A stretch of 64,000 nt of DNA from Cantharellus purpuraceus (GCA_025174535.1 JALBUN010000023.1:2542001-2606000); one strand, 5' to 3'; counted from the first letter of the stretch, positions 45,859 to 58,100 are shown. Numbers and translations: made by a program. The notes: generated by a model not told the origin, from the sequence alone.

Positions 45859-48800
45859 CTAATCATCCAAGCTGATTCCAAGACCGATAGAGGTTTTCAT
45901 GCGTTTGCAGGATTCAAGAGCTTCTTCACCATTGGTCTTTCTCTTTGAAATCATTTGAATAGGAACTGTAGCTGTGGTCTGAAGGTCTTCTTGCATCGGA
46001 GGTTGCATGACCCCGGACTGCATCTGAGACTGCTCGGCCAGAGGGAGCTGGGGTACTTTGACTCGGCTGCTTATATCCTTGTGTTTGATCTGCGAATATA
46101 TCAGCGCCTTCACTTGTGGGTCGCGAGCAATAACGAACCATTCCCAAAAGACTCCCTTCTTTCGTGGGGTCAAAGTAGTCTTGATACTTTTTGCCAGTCA
46201 TTGCTTCCAGAACGGGAGAGTATTTTGCTCTTTTGATGTTCTTCTTAGCCTTTTGTTTACCTTTGCCCTTGTGGGACTTCACATTTCGCGATTCAAGAAA
46301 GCCTATACCGTCAGCCTCCGAGGTCTGAAGAGTAATGAAGCCTATAGAGAGACCGAAAGCAAACATCACATAATATTGGTCAGTTCTGGGGAAGAATCCA
46401 ACCTTCTGCCTCCAGCCGTTTCCAAGTTTGACCAGCCGTCGAGACCTCCGATCCTAAGAAGGTGTTAGAAACAATATTGCCATATTCCATGAATGTCACC
46501 AAGTAGCTCTTTAAACTGCGTTACAGTCTCAGGTCGGTGAACTTCGACTATTTTGAGCGCCCGCCTGATGAGAGACAATAAATGTGGTTTTACACCATGG
46601 ATGCTCCAGACACATACCTGAATAGACTAAGATCCTTGAACTTCCTGATGTATTCCAAAGTCAGATTGCGGGAGTCCAGTACTTCAATTTGAGGGTCATT
46701 CCGAAGACGACAGCCAAAGCATCGAAACATATGGGGTAAACGAGTGTCTTCTAGAGAATGGTACCTGTGTATGAATTAATTCAACGAACTATTTTCTTGG
46801 TATGGATTACCTACCCCATGCACCTTGAACGCGCGTTCTTACGGATCAACATATAATATAGGATGTGTGACAGGGCACCCACCAAATGTGAAACCATCGT
46901 CCGCAAGGGCCCTCACACTGACAAGCACCGTAATCTTCGTCCTCCTGGAAATTTGATTTAGATGGTACATAGGCTAATTGTCAAGAAATACCCACATGAA
47001 CACCACAATCGCAATTAGTAACAATATCTGGATCATCCACAATCGGGCTCACAACGACCCGTACGACCTTTCGAGTTTCTGATGAGGACGACCGTACGGT
47101 GTGATGCTGGGAGCCATCTCTCCTATAAATTGACTTTCTGGAGGTGTCAGGTGCTTGGACATCATTCATTTGCGTCTCCATATCTGTAGTCATGATGTTC
47201 ACGTCAAGAAACGGGTTCGACATTGGCCATATCGCCACACCTACCAAGCATCTCGATGTCCTCAGCATTGCCTAAGTTTAACTGATCATCCTCGGTAGCA
47301 TGCTTCTTTGAAAGGTTCTGTATAAATTTGGGGTCAATCGCTCTTATCATCGTTTCCTTGGGGTTGACCGTAAGAGTGGAAGCAGCGGGACAAGGGGAAG
47401 GCGGTATATCGCTCAAGGGAGAGTCAGGACACGGAGATGGCTCCACGACCTGCGTTGCCAAGCTTTCAACGTTTGAACAGTTCTGTGGAAAAAATAAACG
47501 GGTAGTTGTTTACAAGAGAAAAGGAGAGAAAGTGTACGGTTTTCTTGATATTGTGTGGCTCAATCTCTTTCATTCCCGGGTATGAGACCTGGGGCTCGTA
47601 CGCTTCGCTGTTGTTAATGGCGTTCATTTCAACGACCATACCATCTGCGCATCGTATTCCTGTTGGTTGCTGGCTTAAGGAAACGCGAGATCTTGGCCCA
47701 TGGTACTCCGGATCATCTTCCCCATCTGCATCGAGACGATCGCTTTCAGGATTGGCAAATGTTTCCGCATCCCACACAACCTTCCTGAGCAGTGCATCTT
47801 GTTGTTGAACTTTTATTAACTTCTGGCGATCTGCCAGAGTCATAGCCTGCGTCGCCAGATACGAGCTTTCTTCGTGATTGACCAAGTCGTCAAAGCGAGC
47901 GCCGTCATTGTCCCCGATTTGGGGAATGACATCGGAGACAGAGCCAATATGCATCTTCACCCTATTGGGTCATGTAGACGATGGAAGGACAGATGGAAAG
48001 AAATTTACCCGTGGAAGGGAGTAACAATGGAGCCAATGCTCATTTTTTCTGGGATCTCTTTGGATGAGTGCGTCGTGAAAAAATATCTATTATTGGGGTC
48101 CCCTGCGGAAAAGTGAGGTGGTTCATAACCTTCTGGAACGTGATCCATGTAGAAGACCTTGAAAGTAGCGAAACGACGTTCTCCAGAGCAGGAGCTGAGA
48201 ACAAATCAGAAGAAGAGGACACATACATACTGGGGAGAGGGTTCAAGGTTTGTATCGCAGCTATAAGGGTCCTAACAAGGTTCTGGTAAGAAAGAAGGTG
48301 AATGTCAGAGAATTAGAGTCCAATAACATATGCATGCCTTGACACTTTGCTTGACATCCCCGAGAGTAGGCGCTTTCCCTTTTACCATAGCTTCGGCTAC
48401 TGGGTCGAGTTTGACGGTCGAGCGAGAATTCAAAGTCATTTTATCTAGTCTATCACCTAGTGTCATAATCGGAACCTTGGAAGTTGATCCTGGTACCGCA
48501 TGATACTGACAGGCGCACGTCAGAGTCTCCCCCATTGAATTAATAGATTAACACACAGAGAAATTGAAGGTATAAGCTTCAATAACGCTATGCAACCACA
48601 TTATTAGCATATATGAGTCGGAAGAGTGGCAGCATTGAAGACTTTTCCGGATCCTTGTCATCCTGCGACATGAGGAGGAGAGATCATTTCAATCCCTGCA
48701 TACATGGAGTGATAGGAGACCGACCAGGTATACCGCAAAGATGAAGCTCCGAAGATACTGTTTTTCCAGGGCATCAAAGATGCCTTCCTCCTGGGTGAAT

Positions 48801-49413
48801 ACCATAAGCGACTCCATGAATTGGGGATGATTTGGGAGCAAACAAACCAAGTATTCTAGTAGCTTGTCTCCTTCATTAGTCCATCCTTTCCTTATCGTCT
48901 TGAGTTTGACGGAACCAGAAGGGTAAGGCTTCCTGTCAAAGGACGTGCCGCTATCTTGGGAAGTAGGTTGAGGGGAGGATGGGCTCCCGGATGAAGTGAG
49001 GTGAGCTAGGATGGCTTCTATTCTTTGGTTTCGTTGTTTATAATGATATGACAAACCCTCGGTGAAGTTCTCGTCAGGAAGTAGTCCTCTGTCATATGAA
49101 GTTTAGTATACGCATCCATGTAGCAAGTGGGTGGGGAATAGAAAGCAAATGACTACGTTCTGAAGCATATAATAGAGACAAGGTATGGGCAGTACTGGCA
49201 GAGTACCGATGTGCAACTGGTAGAAAGGGCTATTCATAACAAAGGTGATCAAACTTGCCTCAGATAGGTGACACAACCAAATCCAGCGCGAAGCAAGGTC
49301 TGGATGACTTGAAGACTTTGGCCCGCAGTAATTGCACGCTGGGACTGACAAATGAGGCACAAACCGGAGGGTAAATGTCAGATGCATGCCTGATGAACAC
49401 GTTGACTTTGCAT
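45859..49413 (-). CDS. HOP1: Meiotic HORMA-domain protein Hop1 with PHD finger
   Basis: Meiotic chromosome-axis protein that promotes interhomologue recombination. The HORMA domain is spread over several exons: QSLQVIQTLLRAGFGCVTYL, RGLLPDENFTEGLSYHYKQR, KLKTIRKGWTNEGDKLLEYL, then LEKQYLRSFIFAVYL and, further on, KMHIGSVSDVIPQIGDND. Downstream is a cysteine-rich PHD-type finger (CDCG, CQCEGPCGRWFHIWCMGYHS, FRCFGC) and a basic tail. The joint after CVTYLR needs a GC donor (GCAAGT, 49258) with acceptor at 49089. A 9-nt micro-exon (46823-46815) supplies Cys-Met-Gly of the PHD finger. The first exon (MQSQRVHQ, ATG 49413) is tentative, since its best donor is also GC. Stop at 45859. Two E-boxes lie just upstream. 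Confidence 0.85.
46815..46823 (-). other. 9-nt micro-exon of HOP1
   Basis: GTGCATGGG lies between a CAAG acceptor and a GTAGGT donor and joins exons ending FHI-TG and starting G-TAC-CAT, giving HIWCMGYH. The Cys is a predicted zinc ligand of the PHD finger. Confidence 0.7.
49089..49258 (-). other. GC-AG intron in HOP1
   Basis: Donor AG|GCAAGT, the strong GC-intron consensus, and acceptor GACAG. Splicing gives CVTYLRGLLPDENF, matching the Hop1 family; no GT donor in the area keeps the frame. Confidence 0.75.
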
Positions 49414-49506
49414 CCTGTACAAGGTGATACTGGCTTTGATAGCACAAGTAGTCAGTCAAGGGGCTAATTAAGTGGTGGTCACAAGGAAACGACCGTCGTG
49501 GCGTCA

Positions 49507-49523
49507 CACGTGAAAGTCACGTG
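49507..49523. promoter_or_regulatory. Two E-boxes upstream of HOP1
   Basis: CACGTG at 49507-49512 and again at 49518-49523, 94-110 bp before the proposed HOP1 ATG. This is the core recognised by bHLH factors such as Cbf1. Function is inferred. Confidence 0.4.
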
Positions 49524-49599
49524 CCATGCGGAAAACAAACGAGAACATGCAATTGAATATAGAAGATATGCATCTAGTACCATATGACGGATTCTACGC

Positions 49600-51938
49600 T
49601 TAGGCTTGCCCCTGACCCTGAGTATACTTGTCTAAAAGAGTTGAGTGCAATATTTGTTGATGCAGCGCTTTCCCTGCTGGTACCTTTAGTAAAATGTCAA
49701 GAGTCGAACTGGCAAAACACTGGAATGATAACAGAGAGACGAACCATTGGGAAGACATGTTCATCGGGCTCTACAAGACACTCCATAAGGACAGGCTTTG
49801 AGTTGTCGAATTCCAAAAACTCTTTCATCTTTTGTGGCAAGTCCGCCGGGTTGGTAACACGCAAACCATGGACATGCATAGCCTTAGCGAGCATCACGAA
49901 GTCGGGGTTAGACATTTTCGTGTGAGAATACCGTGAATCAAAGAAGAGATCTAAGGAAAATCAACAGATTCGAAGGCTGTAAAGGACTTGATATCAAAGG
50001 AGGTGACATACCTTGCCATTGGTAAACCATCCCCTGAACACCATTGTTCAACACTAGGCACTTCACCCCGACATTGTATTGTGCTGCAGTAGCAAGCTCC
50101 ATAGCAGTCATACTCAAGGATGCATCACCATCGATATCGATAACTATTTTATCAGGTGCGCCGACCTTGCATCCGATCGCAGCTGGGAGGCCGAAACCCA
50201 TGGTCTACCAATCGGTGAGTATCAGTCAGTGCTAGAAGGATTATGGCAGAAATGGTGAAAACGCACTCCCAGTCCACCAGAACTAATCATAGTACGCGGG
50301 TGGGTCCATCGATAAAATTGTGCCGCCCACATCTGATGTTGGCCAACACCTGTAGTTATGACCACATCCTCTTTCTTGCCTCTTGTCTGTTTATCCAATT
50401 CCTCAATAATTTCCTGCGGCTTCATCAGGCCACCACCGGTACTTGGTGTATATGTAAACGGATAATCCCGTTTCCAGGTCCTGATGTCGGAAAACCACTC
50501 AGTGCGAGGAGAAGATCGAATTAGTGGGACTAAAGATGCAAGATTTGCCACTACATCCCCGAGCAAGGGAATTGAAGCATCAACTACTTTGTTAACATTC
50601 TTGGGCATGACTTCAAAATGAATGATGCCGCCACGACCCTGTTGAGCAGCGGCGCGTGCGGCCGGAGCAAAGGCTATGTCGCGTGAGCGCAACTCATTAC
50701 CAAATAAGTGATAACAACATACTATCTACCTTGCCTGTCGTTCGATCGTCAAAGCGAGCACCAAGAGCGATGATGACATCTGCTTGTTGCATGGCTAGGT
50801 TGGCGTAAGCACTACCGTGCATACCAAGCATGTGCAAACTTCGGTCATTCAGCTCGTCAAATGCACCAAGACCATGTAGGGTGGTAGTCACGGGAATGTT
50901 GCCTTCCTCTGAAAGTTGACGAAGGAGTTGAGGGCCCAATGGGGACGAAAGCACACCATGTCCAGCATAAATGACAGGGCGTTGGGCTTGATTGATCATG
51001 TCCGCAGCCTGTCGAATCAGGTCCCTGTTTGCCAAGGTAGGCAAAGGGTTTGAGGGTAAGTTATGGCTGACAGCCTTTTGTGGAATGGCATTACGTAGAA
51101 TGCCAGCAGTGATATCTTTGGGAAGGTCAACAAGAACAGGGCCAGGACGTCCTGAAGTTGCAATCTTAAAGGCCTCATTGATGCGTCGGGGGAGCTCAGC
51201 AATATCCTTTATCATCACGTTCCATTTTGTGCAACCTCTTGAGATGCCGATCACGTCTGCCTCTTGAAACGCGTCTGAACCGATGGCAGCCGTCGCAACC
51301 TGGCCGCTGAATACAACAAGAGGTACGCCATCACTCAAGGCATCTTGCATGGCAGTAATGACATTGGTAGCACCCGGGCCAGAGGTCACAAGAACGACTC
51401 CCGGCTTGCCTGTAACACGGGCATACCCTTCGGCCATATGTCCTGCCCCTTGCTCATGACGAGGAAGGACAAATTCAAAATGTTTGGAGTTGTAAATGGC
51501 ATCGAATACCGGGAGGATAGCACCGCCAGGATATCCGAATACATGTTTGACCCCATGGCGACGCATCATTTCATGGAAGATCTGACCGCCCGACATGCCC
51601 ACAAATGTAGAATCTAGTGCATGCGGCGACACATTTTTGAGGAGAGACTGTGGCGAAGACTGAGGTGCAGGAGTGACAGACGGCACCTGTTGGAAGCCTG
51701 GTGCAGGCTGTGGTCGTCTGAAAATGAGCGCGAGCAACATCGCAATTCATTCACTAGTAAGAATAGAGTGAAAAAATAGTACTCACGCATTAGCATTAGC
51801 CGCAACACCTTTGGCAGAAGAATGACTGATACATCGAATATGCTTCTGGATACCGGACTTCGTGTCGACCGCCCGAGCCCACTGAAAAACAGCAGAGTTT
51901 TTTGTCGAAGATGCTACAACTCGAGTAGAGAGTGCCAT
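49600..51938 (-). CDS. ILV2: Acetolactate synthase, catalytic subunit
   Basis: Mitochondrial ThDP enzyme for the first step of valine, leucine and isoleucine synthesis. The N-terminus [20 protein letters not shown] is Ser/Arg/Ala-rich, typical of a mitochondrial presequence. The pyrimidine-binding domain has [20 protein letters not shown] and the catalytic Glu in [15 protein letters not shown]; the FAD/middle domain has GHGVLSS and [14 protein letters not shown]; the ThDP-binding motif is [17 protein letters not shown] to VLNN. The last exon follows a GTTCGT intron: VFPM joins [20 protein letters not shown] and ends GQGQA at TAA 49602-49600. About 690 aa, five to six introns, all key residues seen. 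Its regulatory subunit is not in the window. Confidence 0.96.
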
Positions 51939-52513
51939 CGTCCTTCTAACGAGTGGAGGAGGAAACCGACGTGTTGATGGGGAAAGAAGACAGCAGGGAC
52001 GACAAGCGACGGCACTGAAATGACTCGTTTAACGATCCTCCTTGGTCACGTGAGCGATTATGTAAACAATCGCCGTTCAAAATTTCAATCAGTGATCACT
52101 CCGATTATTCTAAAAATCCTTGATGCTTTCTATCAGCAAAAAAAAAGACCCCACGAGCTGAGGGTGGTATGATAGTTGGCAAAATCATGCCAGCCATGAG
52201 TCCGAGTCCTTGCCGGTTCAGAGTCGCTCAGGAGTAGAATTGGGCCTAACGATCTGAATTAACATCTTCAATTGATGGTTAATATTGTTCATCGAATCAT
52301 GCAGCGTACCGCGCTGTGCGCGGTGTATATCGTATATGGTACCTTCTCTGAAAAGCAGCACTATAATTTATACAAGTCGAATATGATGTGTTGTTGAATT
52401 TTCCAGAATGCTCAACGCCGGATACTTGACACCAGTATTACTGGGGACGGAGCTGCAGGTATCGCTGGCTATAAAGGTGTGGTTTAAAGCTCGCTTTTTT
52501 TTTTTTTTCATAA
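51939..52513. promoter_or_regulatory. ILV2 upstream region
   Basis: 575 bp between ILV2 and the small membrane-protein gene; it includes the ILV2 promoter and poly(T) tract near 52495-52509. No gene recognised besides the sites listed separately. Confidence 0.5.
52020..52053. promoter_or_regulatory. Gcn4-like and E-box sites in ILV2 promoter
   Basis: ATGACTCG at 52020-52027 matches seven of eight positions of the Gcn4/Cpc1 site, and TCACGTGA at 52046-52053 is a perfect E-box palindrome. They lie 82 and 108 bp before the ILV2 ATG. Control of ILV genes by the amino-acid-starvation bZIP factor is known in fungi; binding here is inferred. Confidence 0.4.
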
Positions 52514-52940
52514 TCATGTAGGCTCCATAGCACTCACGGACTTGACTATGTCCCTAATGGCCTCCGCCTGTGGCTGAGTCACACTCAAATCCGACTCTGA
52601 GCATGGGTGCTGCCGTGAGCGCATCGAGTAGCGATGAATGATCCATGGGATGACCATTAAATATGCCGCTCCTGTACGGATATCAGCTTGAATCTCAGCA
52701 GTCAAATTATAGCGAGACTCGCCAATAATTGCCACAGCTGCAATTTGGAGGTTCAACGTCCTCTTGCCAGTGCATGATGTCCTAGGGTTAAGTGTCGAAC
52801 GTTGAACTCTCAAAATGAAATGCAGAAACGCACGAATGACATAATTGCAACAAGACGATCACACATCCGAACGAGACCAGAGACACGAGGACAATGGCGA
52901 GCAGTATGAACGTCAAACAGAGCGTACGTGTACGATCCAT
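52514..52940 (-). CDS. Small membrane-anchored protein, unknown
   Basis: Two exons. Exon 1 (ATG at 52940, or in-frame 52949) encodes a hydrophobic segment TLCLTFILLAIVLVSLVSFG; an intron with donor GTGCGT and acceptor CCTAG joins CHS to TSCTGKRTLN. Exon 2 reads LQIAAVAIIGESRYNLTAEI and YLMVIPWIIHRYSMR and ends VSAMEPT. About 125 aa with one or two membrane segments and an Asn-Leu-Thr glycosylation site. No family recognised. The splice is clean but the gene lacks other support. Confidence 0.5.
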
Positions 52941-53289
52941 GAAAAGCATAAACAGCTTGAGATAACTCTCCGAGTTGTGCGCTTACATAGTACTACCCAG
53001 GTCTCTTTTATTGACCCTGAAATGAGCCCTGGTCGCAGCCATGCGTTATAAAAGATACATCTCTTGACATAGGTCGCACTGTATCATGGCGATTCGCGAG
53101 TTACCGTAATAAGAATTGCCGCTATCGGTATCCGGCCTCTGCCATTACCTGTGGCAGGCGATACAAGCTATAAGCCTACCTGTGCAATTTGCTGGGGTCT
53201 TCGTCGTGGCATCACGTGAATTTCCGCCAGACCCCCCATCGAGTCACTACTAACCAGGTGAGTTGGTGTGGAGTGATTAGCAACACAGC
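52941..53289. promoter_or_regulatory. Divergent spacer before FAHD1
   Basis: 349 bp separating the small membrane-protein gene and FAHD1. It contains a perfect TCACGTGA at 53212-53219, 71 bp before the FAHD1 ATG. Confidence 0.45.
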
Positions 53290-54292
53290 ATGGCCTCTTT
53301 CGTATCAACTGGCAAGAAGGTTCGTGGCTTCGATTTCTTGTTGTGCACTGTCACAAATCATCAGCAGATAATAGCAATTGGGCGCAACTTTGCGGAGCAT
53401 GCGAAGGAGCTGAACAATGCGGTACCCAAGGAGCCGTTCTTTTTCTTAAAGCCTACCACGAGTTACCTCCCCAACGGAGGGAAGATTGAAATCCCTCAAG
53501 GAGTCAATGCTCACCACGAAAGTGCTGTAGTTGTTATCTGCGTGGTCGCTATATATCTGACATAGTCGAGTAGTCGAATTGGGCGTGATTATCGGTAAGG
53601 GCGGGCGCGACATTCTCGAGGCGCGGGCAGACTCCCATGTGGCTGGATACGGTACGCCAGGCTGTGGACCATATGAATCTACCTCATCACATGCGGTGTT
53701 TCAAGCTCTAGCTATCGACATGACCGCTCGAAATGTCCAGGATGATGTGAAGAGGCGTGGTCTCCCATGGACTGCTTCCAAGGGGTTTGACACATTCACA
53801 CCGATTAGGTAGGAGTGGCACATCGGTGAACCATAGTTTAATTAACCCTCCCCTAGTGACTTCATTCCCAAGTCCTCTATTCCGGACCCACACAACCTCA
53901 GCATTTGGCTGAAAGTATGCTCGCTTGATTTCAGAGAGTTGTTTCTTTTTTAACCAGACATATTGATTGAAAGATCAACAATGAGTACAAGCAGAATGGC
54001 ACAACCGCCGATATGATATTTCGCATTCCCCGCCTGATTCAGCATATATCATCTATCATGACTCTTGAAGTGAGCTACCGCAATCTCATGGCTTACCAGG
54101 AGCTAATTGGTATTCCAGGAAGGCGACCTCATTCTGACAGGCACTCCATCTGGCGTGGGACCTGTGGCACCAGGCGATGTAATTACCGCTGGGCTGTCCG
54201 TTCCTGCTTCATCCGAACCTCTCACATCTTTGAACTTGACCGCTGTTCAACGAGAAGGCGGATACATGTTCCAGCCGTGGGGCGCGGTATAG
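53290..54292 (+). CDS. FAHD1: Fumarylacetoacetate hydrolase domain protein (FAHD1 type)
   Basis: Mitochondrial acylpyruvase/oxaloacetate decarboxylase-like protein. Exon 1 has [20 protein letters not shown] and [14 protein letters not shown] with the VNAHHE metal-site start; an intron to 53569 joins [14 protein letters not shown], giving the HHE-x-E-L pattern of the Mg site. Next are [20 protein letters not shown] and [22 protein letters not shown], and [20 protein letters not shown], the hallmark C-terminal motif. The end is [11 protein letters not shown]. About 230 aa with five introns; typical FAHD1 length. Joins I tested keep frame. Confidence 0.9.
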
Positions 54293-54452
54293 AGCCAGAA
54301 GAGCAGGATTGCATCTCAGCATCAAGGGACAGCATGAAGGATTTAGACGACATCGCAAGAGTCGCCAGGCATGCGCCTGAATGAAATTAAAGGATATTGT
54401 ACATCTCACTCGTATCAACGTGATATCAATGCGAGCGAGCTTTGCAAATAGT

Positions 54453-57400
54453 TTATTGCCCTGTTGACGGCGCTCGCAAGTGGATATCATGAGATCGCAA
54501 CTCCTTTCCCTGGTAATCTTCTAGGCTCGACGCTTCAAAGCTTTCCCGAAGCTCTGACATTCCCTCACTAGATCCACCGATACTTAACGCAGAACCAGGG
54601 AGCGAGATTGATTCTTCGCTGCTACCACCTTCAAAAGTCCAACTACCGGCTGTAGGTGTCATTTCTCCATCGCTGGGTGCTTCAGCAGCCTGAAAATCAC
54701 CAAAATCGAAAGGTGAATCGTCCTGATCAGAATGTGTGAAAGGGTCATTTGCCGTGGCTTCCGAGAATGATCCAAAGGCATCATCCTGAAACCAGTTGTG
54801 AGTTTGTCACCCAATCGCGAATCGGTACTTACCTCATCAAGACCGAAGGCGTCACTAAATCCGAAGTTGCTTGACCCACTGGGTCGCACAGCACCAGCAG
54901 GGACAAAAGCATCCTGCGCACAAATGTGAGACGAACTACGATTGCATGCGCTCTAGAGGGGCTCACATCAAACCCTATTGGTGAAGCTTGTGGGCTATGC
55001 GCTAGCGTAGGCTGACGGAGGTCGAAAGGCGATGACCGCGCAAGCCAACCACCGGCTTCGTCATCGTCGTCTTCATCATCTGATGCGTCAGAAGAAGATC
55101 CGGAATGTGCAAATTGGGAAGGCGTTGCGTGAATCTCTTCCGCAAGGTATCTCGCAAACTTCACACAACAGGGTTAGAAAAGTTTAGGCGTCAGAAAGGA
55201 ACACACCTGCGACGGTCCTGCAGATTCCTCATCCTCTTGACTGGGACCAAAGTCGGCTGTGTTCATAGGCATCGTAGAGGAAGACCCCACGCGCTTGAAT
55301 TCTCCTACCAAAACAGATGTCGTGGCAGTGGCACCAACCGCCTCCGACTTGCTAGCGATCCCGCTTATCCCGTTCATAACACCGGTGTCCTCCTCGTCGA
55401 CCTTTGCCCATCTGCCTTTCGGGAAGCCAACACCAGGTGCGATCACAGGTTTGCCTCCACCAAGAAGACTTGTATCGCGCTGTTTTGTCTCTCGGTAGCT
55501 GCCATTAACATATTCATCCCATGCAGGTTGTGGGGCATATTGGCAGAGCAAAGAAGCCAGTTCCTCTGGATAGTGCTCTAATGCACTTATCACGTCCTCG
55601 GAGATTAGAGTCAAGTGACCCATGTACCCCAATCTCACCCCTTTTGGTTGGCCACTTCAGAAACAAACGAATGAGAAGTGAAGTATGCTTGAGTACTATA
55701 TCAACTAACCTTCGGGCGACATTTTTTTTATGTCCTTCTACGATTCGGTGTAGTAGTTGCGCATCGCGGAAGAGTGTGATGATTAAGTCTCTATTCAAAC
55801 CCCCGTCGATACGCCCTGTCAGGATCTGGTGTACGAGATCATACACAGCGCCGTGCAGAAAGTTGTTCCATGGAAATTGGAAGAAAAGGTCCTGCGGGAA
55901 CAGTATAAATGACATCTATCATACAACTTGCGGGGACTCACCAGAAGCGTTGTCACAACATCCATGTCCATGAAACACTGCTTTAATGTATCACCTACTG
56001 GGATCGCCGACACAGAATCACTCCCATCGTGCCTATCTCCTTTGGGCCGTGCACCTGGTTCACCAAGACTTGTATTAGACGAATAGTCTACGGCGTTAAG
56101 GGCTACATCTGGTGGGGCTGGTAATAGCGGTGCATCCGAAGGTAATGACACGGACGGAGGAAGTTGTTCTTGTGAAGATGAACGTACTGGGAATGGAAGC
56201 TCATGTGAGTTGGTCACCACGATTTCTTCCAATGCCTCATCAGAACTATGGTCACTCAAATCTGAGTCGGAATCAGAAGCCAATGAAGAGGAATCGGTAG
56301 ATCTCGCAGAGGTGCTGTGGACAGGGAGCTCCTTAGCTTCTACCATTTCTTGAGCATCACCATTGACCTCCTCTGAGGTATGATTCGCTCCACTACCACT
56401 GGAAATAACCCTCGCTAATTCTTCGAGAGCAGATAGCCCACCAAGCAAACGTCCATCTTCGTCATAAGTGGGTCCAGTCCCAGGTGCGCGATTGAGGAGT
56501 GCCATGTTAGAACAATGTAATAACTCGGCATAGAGCTCGCATATGCGAAAACGTTCAACCGTAAGGGGTGTAATGGGGCCCGCCGTTGTGCATAATTGGT
56601 GTTTCTTAGATGCTGTTTAGTGGGAAGGCAGTGTGACAGTTGAAGAGAAGGACCCACCAGGGATCGGGGTCGTTTCAGTAACTCTTGAAAGCTGTGCAGT
56701 CTATTGCACATAACTTCCAGCATAGCGCCAAGGTGAACTACTCCCATACGATCGACAAGCTCCTTCATCGCACGTTCTAGAACCTCCCTCCCGTCTTCCG
56801 ACTGCATATGGAGTTGCTGCTGTACTTGTATCAAGCGATTGCGAAGATTGTGGAATAGATAAGGCTCAAAGTAGTCCGAATTATTTTTTCTTATAAGTTC
56901 AATGACGACAGATATGGAATTCACCACCGATGAAGTGGCGGATTCGGCATTTGGTAAGTCGGCATTCTCGTCAAATTGGTCCAAGTCGTCCTCGAAGACT
57001 TTGGGAGAGCCTGGTCTAATCTTCGGCAATGGTATTGTTTCTGAGATGAAGCCCGTAAAACCATTCAGCTTGGGTGATGGGTTTTCTCCAAGGGGTACAT
57101 CATCAAGCATAAAACGAAGTAGCTTCGAAATGTTCTCACGAGAAGCAAGTTCTCGGGCGAAACAGTTGGAAGCCGGTACGTGCTGCAAGCCATCATTCAT
57201 CGCCGATGCTCCTGGGGATGGCGCAGACATGGTGATGATTCCTTTAATAACATCCGCAGCGACAAGATGGATTTCAGGTGGCTGTGTCGGTGACAGAAGA
57301 TCAACAAGGCGGGGGACAAGTCTTTGTGATGTTAACCACTGTATATGAAGGTTAACATGAGATGATGTGTACTCCTGGAAGTAATACCTCGAGCACTCCA

Positions 57401-58100
57401 GTACCGCTCGGATGCTCGTCCAGTTGAATGATACGAAACAGCAGGTCACTGATTGCTGCTGTTTCGATGTGCTTTATAAGCCGCTCTACTACTAACGGCT
57501 GAGATTGGATAAATGCCAGCATCTTGGAATTCTGTCGGTGCATGGATGCCAATAGACTTAACGAGAAACGCACCTCTGCTGGCTTCTTGTTCATGAAAAC
57601 ACTGTTAATTTTCGCGAAGTGTGCAGCCAGAGAAGTTCTTGTTCGCATATCATCTGCAGAGCGATCTAGGACAACTTCCCAGAACGGGGCCAATAATTGG
57701 TTGCTACTCGTAACGCATGCCTCCACAATTGACCAAATTTCGCTGCACAGGACCTCAGTAGCCACATAAGGAAATCTGCTGAAGTCAAAACGGACTCAAG
57801 CCGTATAACTAACTGACATACTTGAAGCGACCCCTCTCCTCGCCCTCAATTGCACCGGTTACATAACCGAATAACCTTTGTAGCACGTCTAACCGCTGGA
57901 AGTAATCGATTAAACGAGTATTCTGTGCTTTGCACTCTTGTAAAAGATCGTCTTCGTCCAATATGTCTTCCAATGCGACATCATCTCGGTCCAATAAAGT
58001 GTCGACGGACGAGGCATTGTGGAAGCCGAATCTACGGATAACGCAGCGGTAAGGACCCGCCAAGACCCTTAGAAGCTATGGGGCGATACCTCCAGAACAT
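54453..58100 (-). CDS. SAP190: SIT4-associated phosphatase regulatory protein (SAPS/PP6R)
   Basis: Regulatory partner of the Sit4/PP6 Ser/Thr phosphatase (SAP family in yeast, Ekc1 in fission yeast, PPP6R in animals). An 11-nt first coding exon ATGTTCTGGAG joins the next to give MFWRFGFHNASSVDTLLDRD, the family start. The SAPS domain follows: DILDEDDLLQECKAQNTRLI, DYFQRLDVLQRLFGYVTGAI, SEIWSIVEACVTSSNQLLAP, FWEVVL and later VVNSISVVIELIRKNNSDYF and NRLHSFQELLKRP. The C-terminal half is acidic and Ser-rich, ending LRAPSTGQ. About 1,000 aa with roughly eight introns. FAHD1 converges 160 bp away. Which yeast SAP paralogue it matches is not decided; symbol is by analogy. Confidence 0.88.
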
